Source: Actinomycetes bacterium
GTDB lineage: Bacteria > Actinomycetota > Acidimicrobiia > Acidimicrobiales > Palsa-688
Direction of reading: 5' to 3'
Length of the DNA stretch: 64,000 bases
Assembly (NCBI GenBank): GCA_021809105.1
Contig: JAKBAM010000004.1
Coordinates: 62,001-126,000, forward strand
Part shown: positions 16,754 through 25,606 of the stretch, one piece after another
Layout: every line of letters starts with the position of its first letter
Position numbering within the stretch: the first letter of the stretch is position 1
Translations under genes and position numbers: made by a program
The notes under the pieces: model-generated
Databases searched by the model: none
What the model saw: the letters and a program-made list of their open reading frames with translations, nothing else
Told to the model about the DNA's origin: nothing

Positions 16754-16998
16754 AGGCGGCGCACCTCTACCCACGTCGACTTGCGCCGCCCCTTGCGCCG
16801 GCCGAGAGCGAAGGCAACGATCAACAAGGCCACGCCCCCGCCGACGGCGAGATAAGTCAAGATCGGCTTGGCCTTGGTCGTGGTGTCGTCCACCTCGCCG
16901 GCCAGCTCCCCCAGCTTGGCCCGGATGTCGCCGATCTCGATGCGGCCTCCGGGCCCACTGCCCGTCGGCGCGTCCGCCCGCGAGACGGCGGGGCTCAC
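16750..16998 (-). CDS. Small DUF3618-like membrane protein
   Basis: 82 residues. The soluble N-terminal part (IEIGDIRAKLGELAGEVDDTTTKAKP) resembles the DUF3618 helix, and is followed by one membrane segment (ILTYLAVGGGVALLIVAFALG) and a basic tail. GTG 16998 overlaps the stop of the upstream holin-like gene (GTGA), and its own stop overlaps the next start. DUF3618 genes commonly follow 'phage holin family' genes in actinobacteria; the function is unknown. Confidence 0.7.
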   Translation of the reverse strand: MSPAVSRADAPTGSGPGGRIEIGDIRAKLGELAGEVDDTTTKAKPILTYLAVGGGVALLIVAFALGRRKGRRKSTWVEVRRL

Positions 16999-17360
16999 GG
17001 CTGCGACTTCCCTATGCGGCTGGCTGCGCCGACGGCGATAATCGAGGCGAGCAAGATCCCCCCGACGTACGGCACCCATGACAAGTTGCCTGCCAGGTGG
17101 GGTTCGGTCTCGGTCTGGATGGCCCGTACCGCCGCCAGCGCCCCAAGGACAGTACCCACCGCCAAGAACAGGGCCCCGGCCAGCCCGAAGGCCACGAACC
17201 GGCCCAGAGCCTTCAGCGGGTCAAGGGTCTCCTGCTTGGCATAGGCGATCACCAGGTCCTTCAGGTCGAAGGCGGTGTCCTTCATCGAGTGGCTGTCGCG
17301 GATCGAGAGGGCATCTCGGATCGACTGGCTGTCTCTGGTCGACGGCTCGGTGGCTGCCAC
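16995..17360 (-). CDS. Phage-holin superfamily (actinobacterial) membrane protein
   Basis: 121 residues. An Asp/Ser-rich leader with SIRD-like repeats precedes a juxtamembrane helix (KDLVIAYAKQETLDPLKALGR) and two membrane segments (FVAFGLAGALFLAVGTVLGALAA; WVPYVGGILLASIIAVGAA). This is the pattern of chromosomal 'phage holin family' proteins, which are not known to lyse cells. The start is uncertain: GTG 17360 has GGGAG four bases upstream, while GTG 17402 and TTG 17417 would overlap the LON gene. Confidence 0.72.
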   Translation of the reverse strand: MAATEPSTRDSQSIRDALSIRDSHSMKDTAFDLKDLVIAYAKQETLDPLKALGRFVAFGLAGALFLAVGTVLGALAAVRAIQTETEPHLAGNLSWVPYVGGILLASIIAVGAASRIGKSQP

Positions 17361-17391
17361 GCTGCTCCCACGATCGGCGGACCAGTGATAT

Positions 17392-18036
17392 TTATCCGCC
17401 ACCGAGGCGAAGTGCAAGCGCTGCCGAGATGTCGTCGGTCATCTCCACCAGCGCCTCGAGCCGGGCGGCCACGTCGGAGGCACGCAACAGACGGTACCGG
17501 TCGTGGGCGCCGAGCGGCGCCAGAGCACACAGCTGCCAGGCGGCCGCGGCGGGATCGCCGTCCAGTTCGAATTTCCTGGATGGCGCTCCCCCCTCGAGCT
17601 CTGCCGCGAGGCTGAAAGCGCGGCGGAGGCCGGCGGCAGCCGCGCCGAGCCGCTCGTCGTCGGAGCGGCTCCACGGCGCCTCGTCCAGGTCCTCGACCAG
17701 AGCCATCGGGTACGGCTCTTCGGGTAGCCAGTCGTGGACGATGATCCGGCTGGTGCCTACCGCCGCGGCCACCCAACGGCCGTCGGCCAGGTGCTCGGCG
17801 TCCAAGAGGCGGGCGACGGTGCCCCACGATGCCCTGACATCGCCCCCGCCGACCTCGCTGCCGCGCTCGATGAGCACGACACCGAACTCCGGATCGATCA
17901 GCGGCGTACCGAGCTCTGCGCCGGTCAGGTCGTCCATTAGCGCCCGGTAGCGCGGCTCGAAGACGTGCAGGGGCAGCACGGAGCCGGGCATCAGCACCGT
18001 TCCGAGCGGGAACATCGGAAGCCGCCGCTGGCTCAC
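17392..18036 (-). CDS. LON substrate-binding domain protein
   Basis: 214 residues with the N-terminal LON domain signature MFPLGTVLMPGSVLPLHVFEPRYRALMDD and FGVVLIERGSEVGGGD. Such stand-alone proteins lack the Lon ATPase and protease modules; the role is thought to be peptide or protein binding but is not established. GTG 18036 is proposed; ATG 18015 is equally possible. It leads a minus-strand run into the three small coupled membrane-protein genes. Confidence 0.85.
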   Translation of the reverse strand: MSQRRLPMFPLGTVLMPGSVLPLHVFEPRYRALMDDLTGAELGTPLIDPEFGVVLIERGSEVGGGDVRASWGTVARLLDAEHLADGRWVAAAVGTSRIIVHDWLPEEPYPMALVEDLDEAPWSRSDDERLGAAAAGLRRAFSLAAELEGGAPSRKFELDGDPAAAAWQLCALAPLGAHDRYRLLRASDVAARLEALVEMTDDISAALALRLGGG

Positions 18037-18132
18037 CCGGGCACGCCGAACATGCCCAATCACAGCACAAACGGCTGAGGCCTGCGGCCCATGGCTGCCG
18101 ATGGCCCGGACGAGGAAGGACGCCGGGTCCGC

Positions 18133-18138
18133 TAGGGT
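18133..18138 (+). promoter_or_regulatory. Putative -10 element of the desaturase gene (leaderless)
   Basis: TAGGGT exactly six bases before GTG 18145, without a Shine-Dalgarno sequence. It supports that start codon. Confidence 0.5.
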
Positions 18139-18144
18139 GGACCG

Positions 18145-18909
18145 GTGCCCGGGATCCTCAGCGCTGTCGTCGTCGGACTGGCCGTGTGTCAGGTCGCGAT
18201 CTTCCTCACGACCATTTACCTGCACCGGACGGTGTCACACAAGGCCATTACCATGCGGCCCGGGTTGCGCTTCGCGTGTCGGCTCGTGCTGTGGCTGACC
18301 ACGGGGATCAGGCCGCGACAGTGGGCGGCGGTCCACCGCCGCCACCACGCCTTCGTCGACGTCGCGGGAGACCCGCACTCCCCCATCATCGAGGGCTTTT
18401 GGCACGTGCAGCTGGGCAACGTCCTGTTGTACCGCAAGGCGGCTGCCGACCGGGCTGCTGTCGACAAGTACGCCAAGGACCTGGTGGCGGACCGCTGGGA
18501 CCGAGTATTCGATCATGGACTGGTCGGCCTCGCCATCGGGATCGGGCTGCTGTTCCTCCCATTCTGGGGCGACTGGAAGCTGGTGGCCATCGCCGCCTCC
18601 GTGCACGTCGTGACCTACCTCCTGCTCAACTCCGCGGTCAATGCGGTGGGCCACACCTTCGGCCGTCGCCCGTTCAACGGCATGGCCGCCAACACTCAGT
18701 GGTTGGCGTGGCTGACCGCAGGCGAGGGCCTCCACTCCAACCACCACGCCGCCCCCACCTCTGCCCGCCTGTCGTTCCACCGGCGCGAGCTGGATCCCGG
18801 ATGGTGGTGCATCGCCCTCGGGCAGAGGCTGCGCTGGCTGACCGTGCGCCACACCGAGCCTCGCGTCTCCACGCGAGCCCAGCGCACCCCCTCGCCAGAG
18901 CTGGTCTGA
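18145..18909 (+). CDS. Acyl-CoA/fatty-acid delta-9-type desaturase
   Basis: 254 residues. Membrane di-iron desaturase with the three histidine boxes: HRTVSH, HRRHH and HSNHH, plus the family's final Asn-His environment (LNSAVNAVGH). About four membrane helices. Members introduce a double bond into acyl chains using O2 and electrons from ferredoxin or cytochrome; the regiospecificity cannot be read from sequence. Slightly short compared with eukaryotic stearoyl-CoA desaturases but typical of bacterial ones. It is transcribed divergently from the LON gene. Confidence 0.9.
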   Translation: MPGILSAVVVGLAVCQVAIFLTTIYLHRTVSHKAITMRPGLRFACRLVLWLTTGIRPRQWAAVHRRHHAFVDVAGDPHSPIIEGFWHVQLGNVLLYRKAAADRAAVDKYAKDLVADRWDRVFDHGLVGLAIGIGLLFLPFWGDWKLVAIAASVHVVTYLLLNSAVNAVGHTFGRRPFNGMAANTQWLAWLTAGEGLHSNHHAAPTSARLSFHRRELDPGWWCIALGQRLRWLTVRHTEPRVSTRAQRTPSPELV

Positions 18910-18954
18910 CTTAGAGGTACCAGCCCGCTCCGGTCATGGAGTGGCACGCCCCGG

Positions 18955-18960
18955 TAGCCT
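18955..18960 (+). promoter_or_regulatory. Putative -10 element upstream of the 130-residue gene
   Basis: TAGCCT nine bases before ATG 18970, no ribosome binding site between; leaderless start likely. Confidence 0.4.
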
Positions 18961-18969
18961 GACGGCTCC

Positions 18970-19362
18970 ATGGACATCGTCTCCGCCCTCTTCGCCGAGA
19001 ACATCGAGTTGCGTCCGGCGCCTGGCCCATCTACCAGGATCGACCTATCCGGGATCATGTTTTCCATGCCGGCACCGACGACGCCGCCGGTCACCGTGGC
19101 CCCCCACCTCATCGTCTTGATCCGCTGCCGTCCCGGCGAGGACGGTCAGGGCATTCTCGAGGTGGTATTCCGCGACGAAGCGGGTGAGCAGGTGGCTCGC
19201 AACGTGTCGCCCTTCACCGTGGAGCCCGGCAAGTTCACCTACCGCCTGGTGCGCGGTGAGCTGGAGTTCACCGCCCTCGGCACCGTGGAGGCGCACTGCC
19301 GCCTGATGCCTGAGGGCGCCACCACCGTAGTCCCGCTCACGCTCCTGCCGCCCGTCGCATAG
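18970..19362 (+). CDS. Conserved protein of unknown function (DUF6941-like)
   Basis: 130 residues, no signal peptide, predicted mostly beta. The N-terminus (MDIVSALFAENIEL) and the sandwich-like pattern (LIVLIRCRPGEDGQGILEVVFRDEAGEQVARNV, FTYRLVRGELEFTALG) resemble the DUF6941 group of small bacterial beta proteins. Function unknown. It is 21 bases upstream of the FIST gene in the same direction, so the two may be co-transcribed. Confidence 0.7.
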   Translation: MDIVSALFAENIELRPAPGPSTRIDLSGIMFSMPAPTTPPVTVAPHLIVLIRCRPGEDGQGILEVVFRDEAGEQVARNVSPFTVEPGKFTYRLVRGELEFTALGTVEAHCRLMPEGATTVVPLTLLPPVA

Positions 19363-19383
19363 ACCAGTATCGGCGCCTCAGCT

Positions 19384-20535
19384 GTGGCGATCGCGGGGAG
19401 GAACGACTGGGAGGCTTTCGCCTCGGCCGTGTCGGCCCATCCGGTCACCGCCCACGCCGTCGGAGAGGTGGTAGGTGAGGTCCTGGAGCGCCTCGGCACC
19501 CACCCCGATTTGGCTGTGGTGTTCGTCACCGGCGGCCACGCGGGCGCCCTCGAGGATGTCGGTCGGGCGGTGCGCGCAGTGCTGTCACCGTCGGTACTGC
19601 TCGGCGCAGCCTCCGGCTCGGTCATCGGTCCTCGAGGCGACGTGGGATCCGGGCCGGCGATCGTCCTCTGGTGCGCGCTGGTGGGTCCGGTGGTGCCCCT
19701 CCTCCTCGACGGGCGTTCGACGCCCCGGCCACCGCCGTTCGCCACCACCGCTTGCATCCTCCTCGGGGACCCGACGAGCCCTGCTCCTGTGTCATGGCCC
19801 CAAGCCCTTCTGCGACCGGGGCAGGGGTGGACGGTGCCGGTGATCGGGGGGACCGTAACGAGGGTCGGGCTACTGGTCCAGGAGCGGGTCGTGGCCGGCG
19901 CCGCTGTCGGGGCGCTGATCGGGCCCTCCGTCCGGGCTCGACTTGTGACCTCCGACGGCGGCCGGCCCTTCGGCGAGGCGCTGATGGTCACCCGATCGGA
20001 GCGCAATATCGTCTACGAGCTCGATGGCCGTCCGGCCCTCGAGCGACTGATGGACATGGTCACCGACCGGCTGCCCGCGAGCGACGTCCACCTGGTCAAC
20101 GAAGGTCTGCGGCTGGCGCCGCTGGCAGACGCCGGCCCGCCACCCGCCGGTCGGGATCGAGCAGAGGCCCCGCTCCTGCCCTCCCTGGTGGTCCGCGGCG
20201 CTGATCGCAGCAACGGAGCCATCGCTCTGGATGGCACAGTCACTCCCGACACCTTGGTCAAATTCGAGGTTCGGGACCCAAGGGCGGCGTCGGAGTCCTT
20301 CGAGCGGGCGTTGTCTGCCGACCATCCAGAGGCGGCTGCCGGCGCGCTTCTCTTCCGCTCCGAGCTGCGAGACCCGGGGTGGTTCGACGGACTTCCGGCT
20401 GACGCCACGACCGCTGCCGGGATTTTCCCGACCGCTGCTCTCGCCGGCTGCGCGACCTCCGTCCAGGTCGGCCCGGAGCTGCCCGGCGACCGCTCGCCGA
20501 CGGACCGGGCCTCCCTCATCACCTTCGAGATTTGA
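19384..20535 (+). CDS. FIST-domain sensory protein
   Basis: 383 residues with FIST N and FIST C domains: LAVVFVTGGHAGALEDVGRAVRAV..LLGAASGSVIG, then VTSDGGRPFGEALMVTRSERNIVYELDGRPALERL and the C-terminal LLFRSELRDPGWFDG. FIST proteins are sensory modules thought to bind small ligands such as amino acids; here there is no attached output domain. Start GTG 19384. It lies between the DUF6941-like gene and tkt, both on the same strand. Some residues typical of FIST C (GR..R) are degenerate. Confidence 0.78.
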   Translation: MAIAGRNDWEAFASAVSAHPVTAHAVGEVVGEVLERLGTHPDLAVVFVTGGHAGALEDVGRAVRAVLSPSVLLGAASGSVIGPRGDVGSGPAIVLWCALVGPVVPLLLDGRSTPRPPPFATTACILLGDPTSPAPVSWPQALLRPGQGWTVPVIGGTVTRVGLLVQERVVAGAAVGALIGPSVRARLVTSDGGRPFGEALMVTRSERNIVYELDGRPALERLMDMVTDRLPASDVHLVNEGLRLAPLADAGPPPAGRDRAEAPLLPSLVVRGADRSNGAIALDGTVTPDTLVKFEVRDPRAASESFERALSADHPEAAAGALLFRSELRDPGWFDGLPADATTAAGIFPTAALAGCATSVQVGPELPGDRSPTDRASLITFEI

Positions 20536-20583
20536 GCGCGGCGGGAGGCGCCGGTGCCTGCGGGTACGCAGCCGGCTCACGGG

Positions 20584-20589
20584 TAGGGT
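20584..20589 (+). promoter_or_regulatory. Putative -10 element of tkt (leaderless)
   Basis: TAGGGT six bases before ATG 20596; no Shine-Dalgarno sequence. Probable start of the tkt-tal-pgl-LOG transcript. Confidence 0.5.
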
Positions 20590-20595
20590 GGCCCT

Positions 20596-22653
20596 ATGGC
20601 CGCCACGACGACAAAGCAGAGCGCGGAGCTGGAGCAACTCGGCATCAACGTCATCCGTGGCCTGGCTATGGATGCGCCCCAGAAGGCCCACTCCGGCCAT
20701 CCGGGAACGGCGATGGCTCTCGCTCCGCTGGCTCACGTCCTGTTCACACGCATCATGAAGTACGACCCGACCGACCCAGACTGGCCCGACCGCGATCGCT
20801 TCATACTCTCGCCGGGCCACGCTTGCATCCTTCTCTACTCGATGCTCTACCTGACCGGCTACGGAATGGAGCTCGAGGACCTGAAGCAGTTCCGCCAGTT
20901 CGGCAGCCGGACACCTGGCCACCCCGAGGTCCACCACTTCCCCGGGATCGAGGTCACCACCGGGCCCCTCGGCCAGGGCTTTGCCCAGGGGGTCGGGATG
21001 GGCGTGGCCGAGAGGATTCTGCGCACCGAGTTCGGCCCGGACCTCACCGATCACCACACGTTCGTGATCTGCGGCGATGGCGACTTGATGGAGGGGGTGA
21101 GCCACGAGGCGGCGTCACTGGCCGGCCACCTGGGTCTGGGACACCTCATCTACATTTACGACGACAACCACATCACCATCGATGGGCCGACGGAGATCAC
21201 CCTCGACGATGATCCGGCCAAGCGGTTCGAGGCCTACGGCTGGCACGTGGAGGACCTCGGAGAGATCGCCAACGACACTGATGCCCTCGAGGCTGCCATC
21301 CGCCGGGCGATGGCGGTCGAGGACAAGCCGTCGTTCCTGATCCTTCGCAGCCACATCGGCTATCCCTCGCCGAAGATGACCGACAACCCGAAGGCCCACG
21401 GCGATCCCTTCGGCGACGACGAGGTAGCCGCCACCAAGGCGATCATGGGACTTCCGACCGACGAGACATTCTGGGTGCCCGAAGACGTGCTCGACATGTA
21501 TCGCCAAGCCGTCCCCCGGGGCCACGCGGCGCGCGCGGAGTGGGTCGCGCGATCAGAGGCTCGCGCCCAGGGCCCGGCCGCGGGAGGCGCGCTGGCGAAC
21601 ATGGAACGCTGGGACGCGCTGTGGCAGAACCGAGGTGCCAACGGTTGGCAGTCCAAGCTGCCTACATGGAAGGCCGGCGATGATCCGATCGCTACCCGCA
21701 AGTCGACCAACGTCGCCCTGAACGCAATCGCGCCGGATCTGCCGGGGCTCACTTCCGGCGCAGCTGACCTCACAGGCAACACCGGGACCAAGCTCGACGG
21801 AATCGAGCAGCAGAGCAAGCAGCATCCTGGCGGCCGCCAGATCGCCTACGGCGTCCGGGAGCACGCCATGGGGGCAGTGATGAACGGGTTGAGCCTCCAC
21901 GGGGGCGCCCTCCCGGTGGGGGGCACCTTCTTCACATTCAGTGACTACATGCGCGGGGCGGTGAGGATCGCGGCGCTATCCGAGGCGAAAGTCATCTACT
22001 TCTGGACCCACGACTCCGTCGGGCTCGGCGAGGATGGTCCGACCCACCAGCCGGTGGAGCAGCTCGCCTCCATAAGGGCGATGCCAGGCCTGCGCGTGAT
22101 TCGGCCGGCGGATGCCAACGAATCGGCTCACGCACTGCGGATCGCGGTGGAGCGCAACGGGCCGACGGCGTTGATACTGAGCCGCCAGAACCTGCCAGTC
22201 CTCGAGGGCACGGCCGAGATGGCCGCCGGCGGCGTCGAAAAGGGCGCTTACATTTTGATCGACGGCGGCGATGACCCCGACGTCGTGCTGATCGGCACCG
22301 GCAGCGAGGTGTCGGTCTGCGTCGAGGCGGTGCCGATCCTGGCCGAGGAGGGCATCATCGCCCGGGTCGTGTCCATGCCGAGCTGGGAGCTGTTCGACGA
22401 GCAGGACGACGACTACCAGGACCTGGTCCTCGGGCCCGGGGCACCGGTACTGTCGGTGGAGGCGGCGTCGGCGTTCGGATGGGCCCGCTGGGCCGATGAC
22501 TCCGTGGCCATCGACCATTTCGGCGCCTCCGCGCCAGGCGCGACGGTCCTCCGCGAGTTCGGCTTCACCGCGGAGCACGTGGCAGAGCGGGCCCAGGCGC
22601 TCCTCGATGACCTGAGCATTGACGTGTTCGACGAGTCCGAGGAGGACCAGTGA
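20596..22653 (+). CDS. tkt: Transketolase
   Basis: 685 residues, full length. The thiamine-diphosphate domain has AHSGHPGTAMALAPLAHVL, GPLGQG, and GDGDLMEGVSHEAASLAG..YDDN (about residues 156-195); the Pyr domain has EHAMGAVMNGLSLHGG and HDSVGLGEDGPTHQP; the C-terminal domain follows. It transfers two-carbon ketol units between pentose, heptulose and triose phosphates. tal begins inside its stop codon (GTGA), so stoichiometric translation with transaldolase is likely. Confidence 0.97.
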   Translation: MAATTTKQSAELEQLGINVIRGLAMDAPQKAHSGHPGTAMALAPLAHVLFTRIMKYDPTDPDWPDRDRFILSPGHACILLYSMLYLTGYGMELEDLKQFRQFGSRTPGHPEVHHFPGIEVTTGPLGQGFAQGVGMGVAERILRTEFGPDLTDHHTFVICGDGDLMEGVSHEAASLAGHLGLGHLIYIYDDNHITIDGPTEITLDDDPAKRFEAYGWHVEDLGEIANDTDALEAAIRRAMAVEDKPSFLILRSHIGYPSPKMTDNPKAHGDPFGDDEVAATKAIMGLPTDETFWVPEDVLDMYRQAVPRGHAARAEWVARSEARAQGPAAGGALANMERWDALWQNRGANGWQSKLPTWKAGDDPIATRKSTNVALNAIAPDLPGLTSGAADLTGNTGTKLDGIEQQSKQHPGGRQIAYGVREHAMGAVMNGLSLHGGALPVGGTFFTFSDYMRGAVRIAALSEAKVIYFWTHDSVGLGEDGPTHQPVEQLASIRAMPGLRVIRPADANESAHALRIAVERNGPTALILSRQNLPVLEGTAEMAAGGVEKGAYILIDGGDDPDVVLIGTGSEVSVCVEAVPILAEEGIIARVVSMPSWELFDEQDDDYQDLVLGPGAPVLSVEAASAFGWARWADDSVAIDHFGASAPGATVLREFGFTAEHVAERAQALLDDLSIDVFDESEEDQ

Positions 22654-23765
22654 CCGACCTCACCAACCTGCAGCGGCTCTACGAAGAGCAAGGCCAAAGC
22701 CCTTGGATAGACAACCTGAACCGACCCAGCGTGCTGGAGGGCGGGTTGGCCAAGCTCGTCGAGAGCGGGGTGCGAGGCGTGACCTCCAACCCGACGATCT
22801 TCGAGAAGGCCATGACCGGATCGGAGGCATACGACGACCAGTTCAAGGACTTACTCGAGCGGGGTTCGGTCGACGACGCCTTCTGGACCATGGCCGTCGA
22901 AGACGTGACCGGTGCGTGCGGGATCCTTCGCGCCGTCCACGACCGAAGTGGTGGCGCCGACGGCTTCGTCAGCCTGGAAGTGGCGCCGTCTCTGGCGACC
23001 AACACCGACGGCACGATCAGCGCGGCGCGCAACCTGCACGAGCGCATCGATCTTCCCAACCTGATGGTCAAGATCCCCGCCACCGCGGAGGGCGTCCCGG
23101 CCATCCAGCAGATGATCGCCGAAGGCCGGAACATCAACGTGACCCTCATCTTCAGCCTGCCTCGGTATGCGGAGGTGGTCGAAGCCTACATTTCGGGCCT
23201 TGAAGCGTTCGACCTCGCTGGAGGCGACCTCTCGCAAGTGCACAGCGTGGCGTCGTTCTTCGTCAGCCGGGTGGACACCGAAGTAGACCGCCGCCTGGAC
23301 GCCATCGGCACCGACGAGGCGTCGGCGCTGCGCGGGAAGGCAGCCGTCGCTCAGGCCCGCCGCGCGTACGCCCTGTTCCAGGACAAGTTCAGCGGTTCCA
23401 GATGGGGGGCCCTTGCCGCACGCGGTGCCCATCCCCAGCGGCCCTTGTGGGCGTCCACCTCCACCAAGAACAAGGCCTACCCCGATTTGCTCTACGTGGA
23501 CAGCCTGATCGGTCCTGACACGGTCAACACGATGCCGGACGCCACCGTCGAAGGCTTCCTCGACCACGGGACCGTGGCGCGAACCGTTGACACGAACCCC
23601 GACGGTGCAAAGGGGCATCTCGACGCCCTCGACGCGGTCGGCGTGGATCTTGCCGACGTGGCCCGCACCCTCGAGGAGGAGGGCGTCGCCTCTTTCTCGA
23701 AGAGCTTCGACGAGCTGATCCAGTCGCTGACCGACAAGGCCACTGCGCTGTCTGCCGGCAAGTAA
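22650..23765 (+). CDS. tal: Transaldolase
   Basis: 371 residues, the actinobacterial-length transaldolase. TSNPTIFEKAM marks the family start, the Schiff-base Lys lies in LMVKIPATAEG (about residue 140), and NVTLIFSLPRYAEV and VASFFVSRVDTEVD follow. It moves dihydroxyacetone units between sugar phosphates in the non-oxidative pentose phosphate pathway. GTG 22650 overlaps the tkt stop. It is followed by pgl after 58 bases. Confidence 0.96.
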   Translation: MTDLTNLQRLYEEQGQSPWIDNLNRPSVLEGGLAKLVESGVRGVTSNPTIFEKAMTGSEAYDDQFKDLLERGSVDDAFWTMAVEDVTGACGILRAVHDRSGGADGFVSLEVAPSLATNTDGTISAARNLHERIDLPNLMVKIPATAEGVPAIQQMIAEGRNINVTLIFSLPRYAEVVEAYISGLEAFDLAGGDLSQVHSVASFFVSRVDTEVDRRLDAIGTDEASALRGKAAVAQARRAYALFQDKFSGSRWGALAARGAHPQRPLWASTSTKNKAYPDLLYVDSLIGPDTVNTMPDATVEGFLDHGTVARTVDTNPDGAKGHLDALDAVGVDLADVARTLEEEGVASFSKSFDELIQSLTDKATALSAGK

Positions 23766-23810
23766 CCGACGGCATCGCCTCGGTGCTCGACGGGCTGGGC
23801 GAAGGGCACT

Positions 23811-23816
23811 TAGTGT
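23811..23816 (+). promoter_or_regulatory. Putative -10 element of pgl
   Basis: TAGTGT seven bases before GTG 23824. It argues for 23824 over the GTG at 23815, and for an internal promoter within the pentose-phosphate cluster. Confidence 0.4.
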
Positions 23817-23823
23817 GCTGGCG

Positions 23824-24489
23824 GTGAACGGACAACTGACGGTGGTCGATGACCTGCCGGGGGCGTTTGCGTCCCAGGTCATCGGAGCGTTCCAACAGCG
23901 CCCGGAAGAGCTGTTCTGCCTGGCCCTGTCCGGCGGCAGCACGGCTCGCCCCTGCTACGAGAGGCTGGCCGCGGAGAGCGAGGGCCGGGTGGACTGGCTG
24001 TCAGTCAACATCTACTGGGGCGATGAGCGCTGCGTTCCCGCCGATAGCGACGACTCCAACCAGCTGCTCGGCCGCCAGACCCTCCTCGAACGTGTTGGTG
24101 CCGCTAACGCCGTCTACCCGATGAGCTGCGAGGAGGGGCCTGACGCGTATGCGCTCCGACTGGGGGAGGTCGGCAAGCTGGATCTCATCCATCTCGGGAT
24201 GGGTCCCGACGGCCACACGGCATCGCTCTTCCCCGCCTCCCCAGCACTCGACGCCGATCCAGGGCAACTCGTGGCCCGCAACGAAGACCCCTCCGGGCGC
24301 AACAAGCATCCCCGCCTCACCCTCACCTACGCCGGACTGGCTCGCGCACGGCTCGTGGTGTTCACGGTGGCCGGTGAATCCAAACGCGACGCCCTGAAGG
24401 CGGTCATCGACGGGGCCGACCTGCCGGCCGCCCGGGTCCAAGCCGACCAGATCGTGTGGCTGGTCGACTCCGATGCTGCTCCACGTTGA
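23824..24489 (+). CDS. pgl: 6-phosphogluconolactonase
   Basis: 221 residues of the DevB/SOL family: LALSGGSTARPCYERLA, NIYWGDERCVPADSDDSN and LIHLGMGPDGHTASLFP are all family blocks. It hydrolyses 6-phosphogluconolactone after glucose-6-phosphate dehydrogenase. In most actinobacteria it follows zwf and opcA; neither is present here, so the oxidative branch partner must lie elsewhere or be absent. Start GTG 23824 is chosen on the -10 spacing. Confidence 0.93.
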   Translation: MNGQLTVVDDLPGAFASQVIGAFQQRPEELFCLALSGGSTARPCYERLAAESEGRVDWLSVNIYWGDERCVPADSDDSNQLLGRQTLLERVGAANAVYPMSCEEGPDAYALRLGEVGKLDLIHLGMGPDGHTASLFPASPALDADPGQLVARNEDPSGRNKHPRLTLTYAGLARARLVVFTVAGESKRDALKAVIDGADLPAARVQADQIVWLVDSDAAPR

Positions 24490-25583
24490 GCGCCACGCAA
24501 CCTGCTGAGCCGAGCGCCGCTCCGGGCCCGGACGGCAGTGGGCCGTCCACACAGGAGCTGATGATCGGGCTGCTTGATTCTGTGGGCGTCAGCTCCAACC
24601 GCGACCAGCTCCTGGAGCTCCTCTCGACCGTCGTTCGCCTGGCGACCGACAGCTCCGATCGCCTCGACCTTAAGATTGCGGCGGCTGCCCTCCGGGAGAT
24701 GGCCGAGGGATTCGAAGTCTTTGCCCCTTTCCGCCACATCCGCAAGGTGACCATGTTCGGCTCGGCGCGGACGCTGCCCTCCGATCCGCTCTACGCCGAG
24801 GCCCGTGACCTGGCGGCACTCCTCGCAGCCCACGGCTGGTCGACGGTGACCGGAGCCGGGCCGGGGATCATGGCAGCCGGGCTGGAGGGCGCCGGCCTCG
24901 AGCACTCGTTTGGCATCAACATCCGGCTGCCCTTCGAGCAGGAAGCCAACCAGTTCATCGCCTCCGATCCGAAGCTGGTGTCGATGAAGTACTTCTTCAC
25001 GCGCAAGCTGCTACTCATCAAGGAGTCCTGGGGTTACGCGGTACTTCCGGGCGGCTTCGGCACCCTCGATGAGGCGTTCGAGCTGCTCACCCTCCTGCAG
25101 ACCGGTAAGGCAGAACCGGCGCCGGTCGTGCTGCTCGAGCTACCCGACGGCAGCTACTGGAGGGGATGGCAGCGGTTCGTCGACGAGGAGGTGGGCGCCA
25201 GGCAACTCATCAACCCGGTCGACCACAGCCTCTACCGCATCGCCGACAGCGTCGAAGAGGCCGCGGCTGAGATCGTCGGGTTCTACCGCAACTACCACTC
25301 GCTGCGGTGGGTGGGCGACACCCTGGTCGTGCGCGTCCAGGCACGGCCGTCGATGGATGAGGCCACGATGTTGTCGGCGGAGTTCGCCGATGTGGTCGCA
25401 GGCGACATCCGCCTACTGGACCGGCCGCTCCACGCCGAGAAGCGCGCTGAAGAGTTTCCCGACCTTCCTCGCCTCGCCATGCGTTTCGACCGGATGTCCT
25501 ACGGCCGTCTACGCCAGCTGATCGACGCTCTCAACACGCTGCCCTCCGCGCCACCCGCCCCCGTCATCACGCCCCTGGGCTAG
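24486..25583 (+). CDS. LOG-family Rossmann protein (nucleotide-monophosphate nucleosidase-like)
   Basis: 365 residues if it starts at TTG 24486, which overlaps the pgl stop; ATG 24561 (340 residues, AGGAG just upstream) is the alternative. The LOG motifs are GSARTLPSDPLYAEARDLAALLA, GAGPGIMAAGLEGA and PGGFGTLDEAFELLTLLQTGK. LOG proteins hydrolyse nucleoside monophosphates or cytokinin ribotides to free bases. The N-terminal (about 80 residues) and C-terminal (about 110) extensions set this subgroup apart from the short form; its substrate is unknown. Confidence 0.83.
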   Translation: MSATQPAEPSAAPGPDGSGPSTQELMIGLLDSVGVSSNRDQLLELLSTVVRLATDSSDRLDLKIAAAALREMAEGFEVFAPFRHIRKVTMFGSARTLPSDPLYAEARDLAALLAAHGWSTVTGAGPGIMAAGLEGAGLEHSFGINIRLPFEQEANQFIASDPKLVSMKYFFTRKLLLIKESWGYAVLPGGFGTLDEAFELLTLLQTGKAEPAPVVLLELPDGSYWRGWQRFVDEEVGARQLINPVDHSLYRIADSVEEAAAEIVGFYRNYHSLRWVGDTLVVRVQARPSMDEATMLSAEFADVVAGDIRLLDRPLHAEKRAEEFPDLPRLAMRFDRMSYGRLRQLIDALNTLPSAPPAPVITPLG

Positions 25584-25599
25584 GCGTCTGGCAGATGCC
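25583..25599. terminator. Hairpin between convergent genes
   Basis: GGCGTCT and AGATGCC pair (7 bp with one G-U, loop GGC) directly at the LOG stop codon and eight bases from the stop of the convergent 66-residue gene. No long U-tract. Candidate bidirectional terminator. Confidence 0.45.
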
Positions 25600-25606
25600 A
25601 TGCTCT

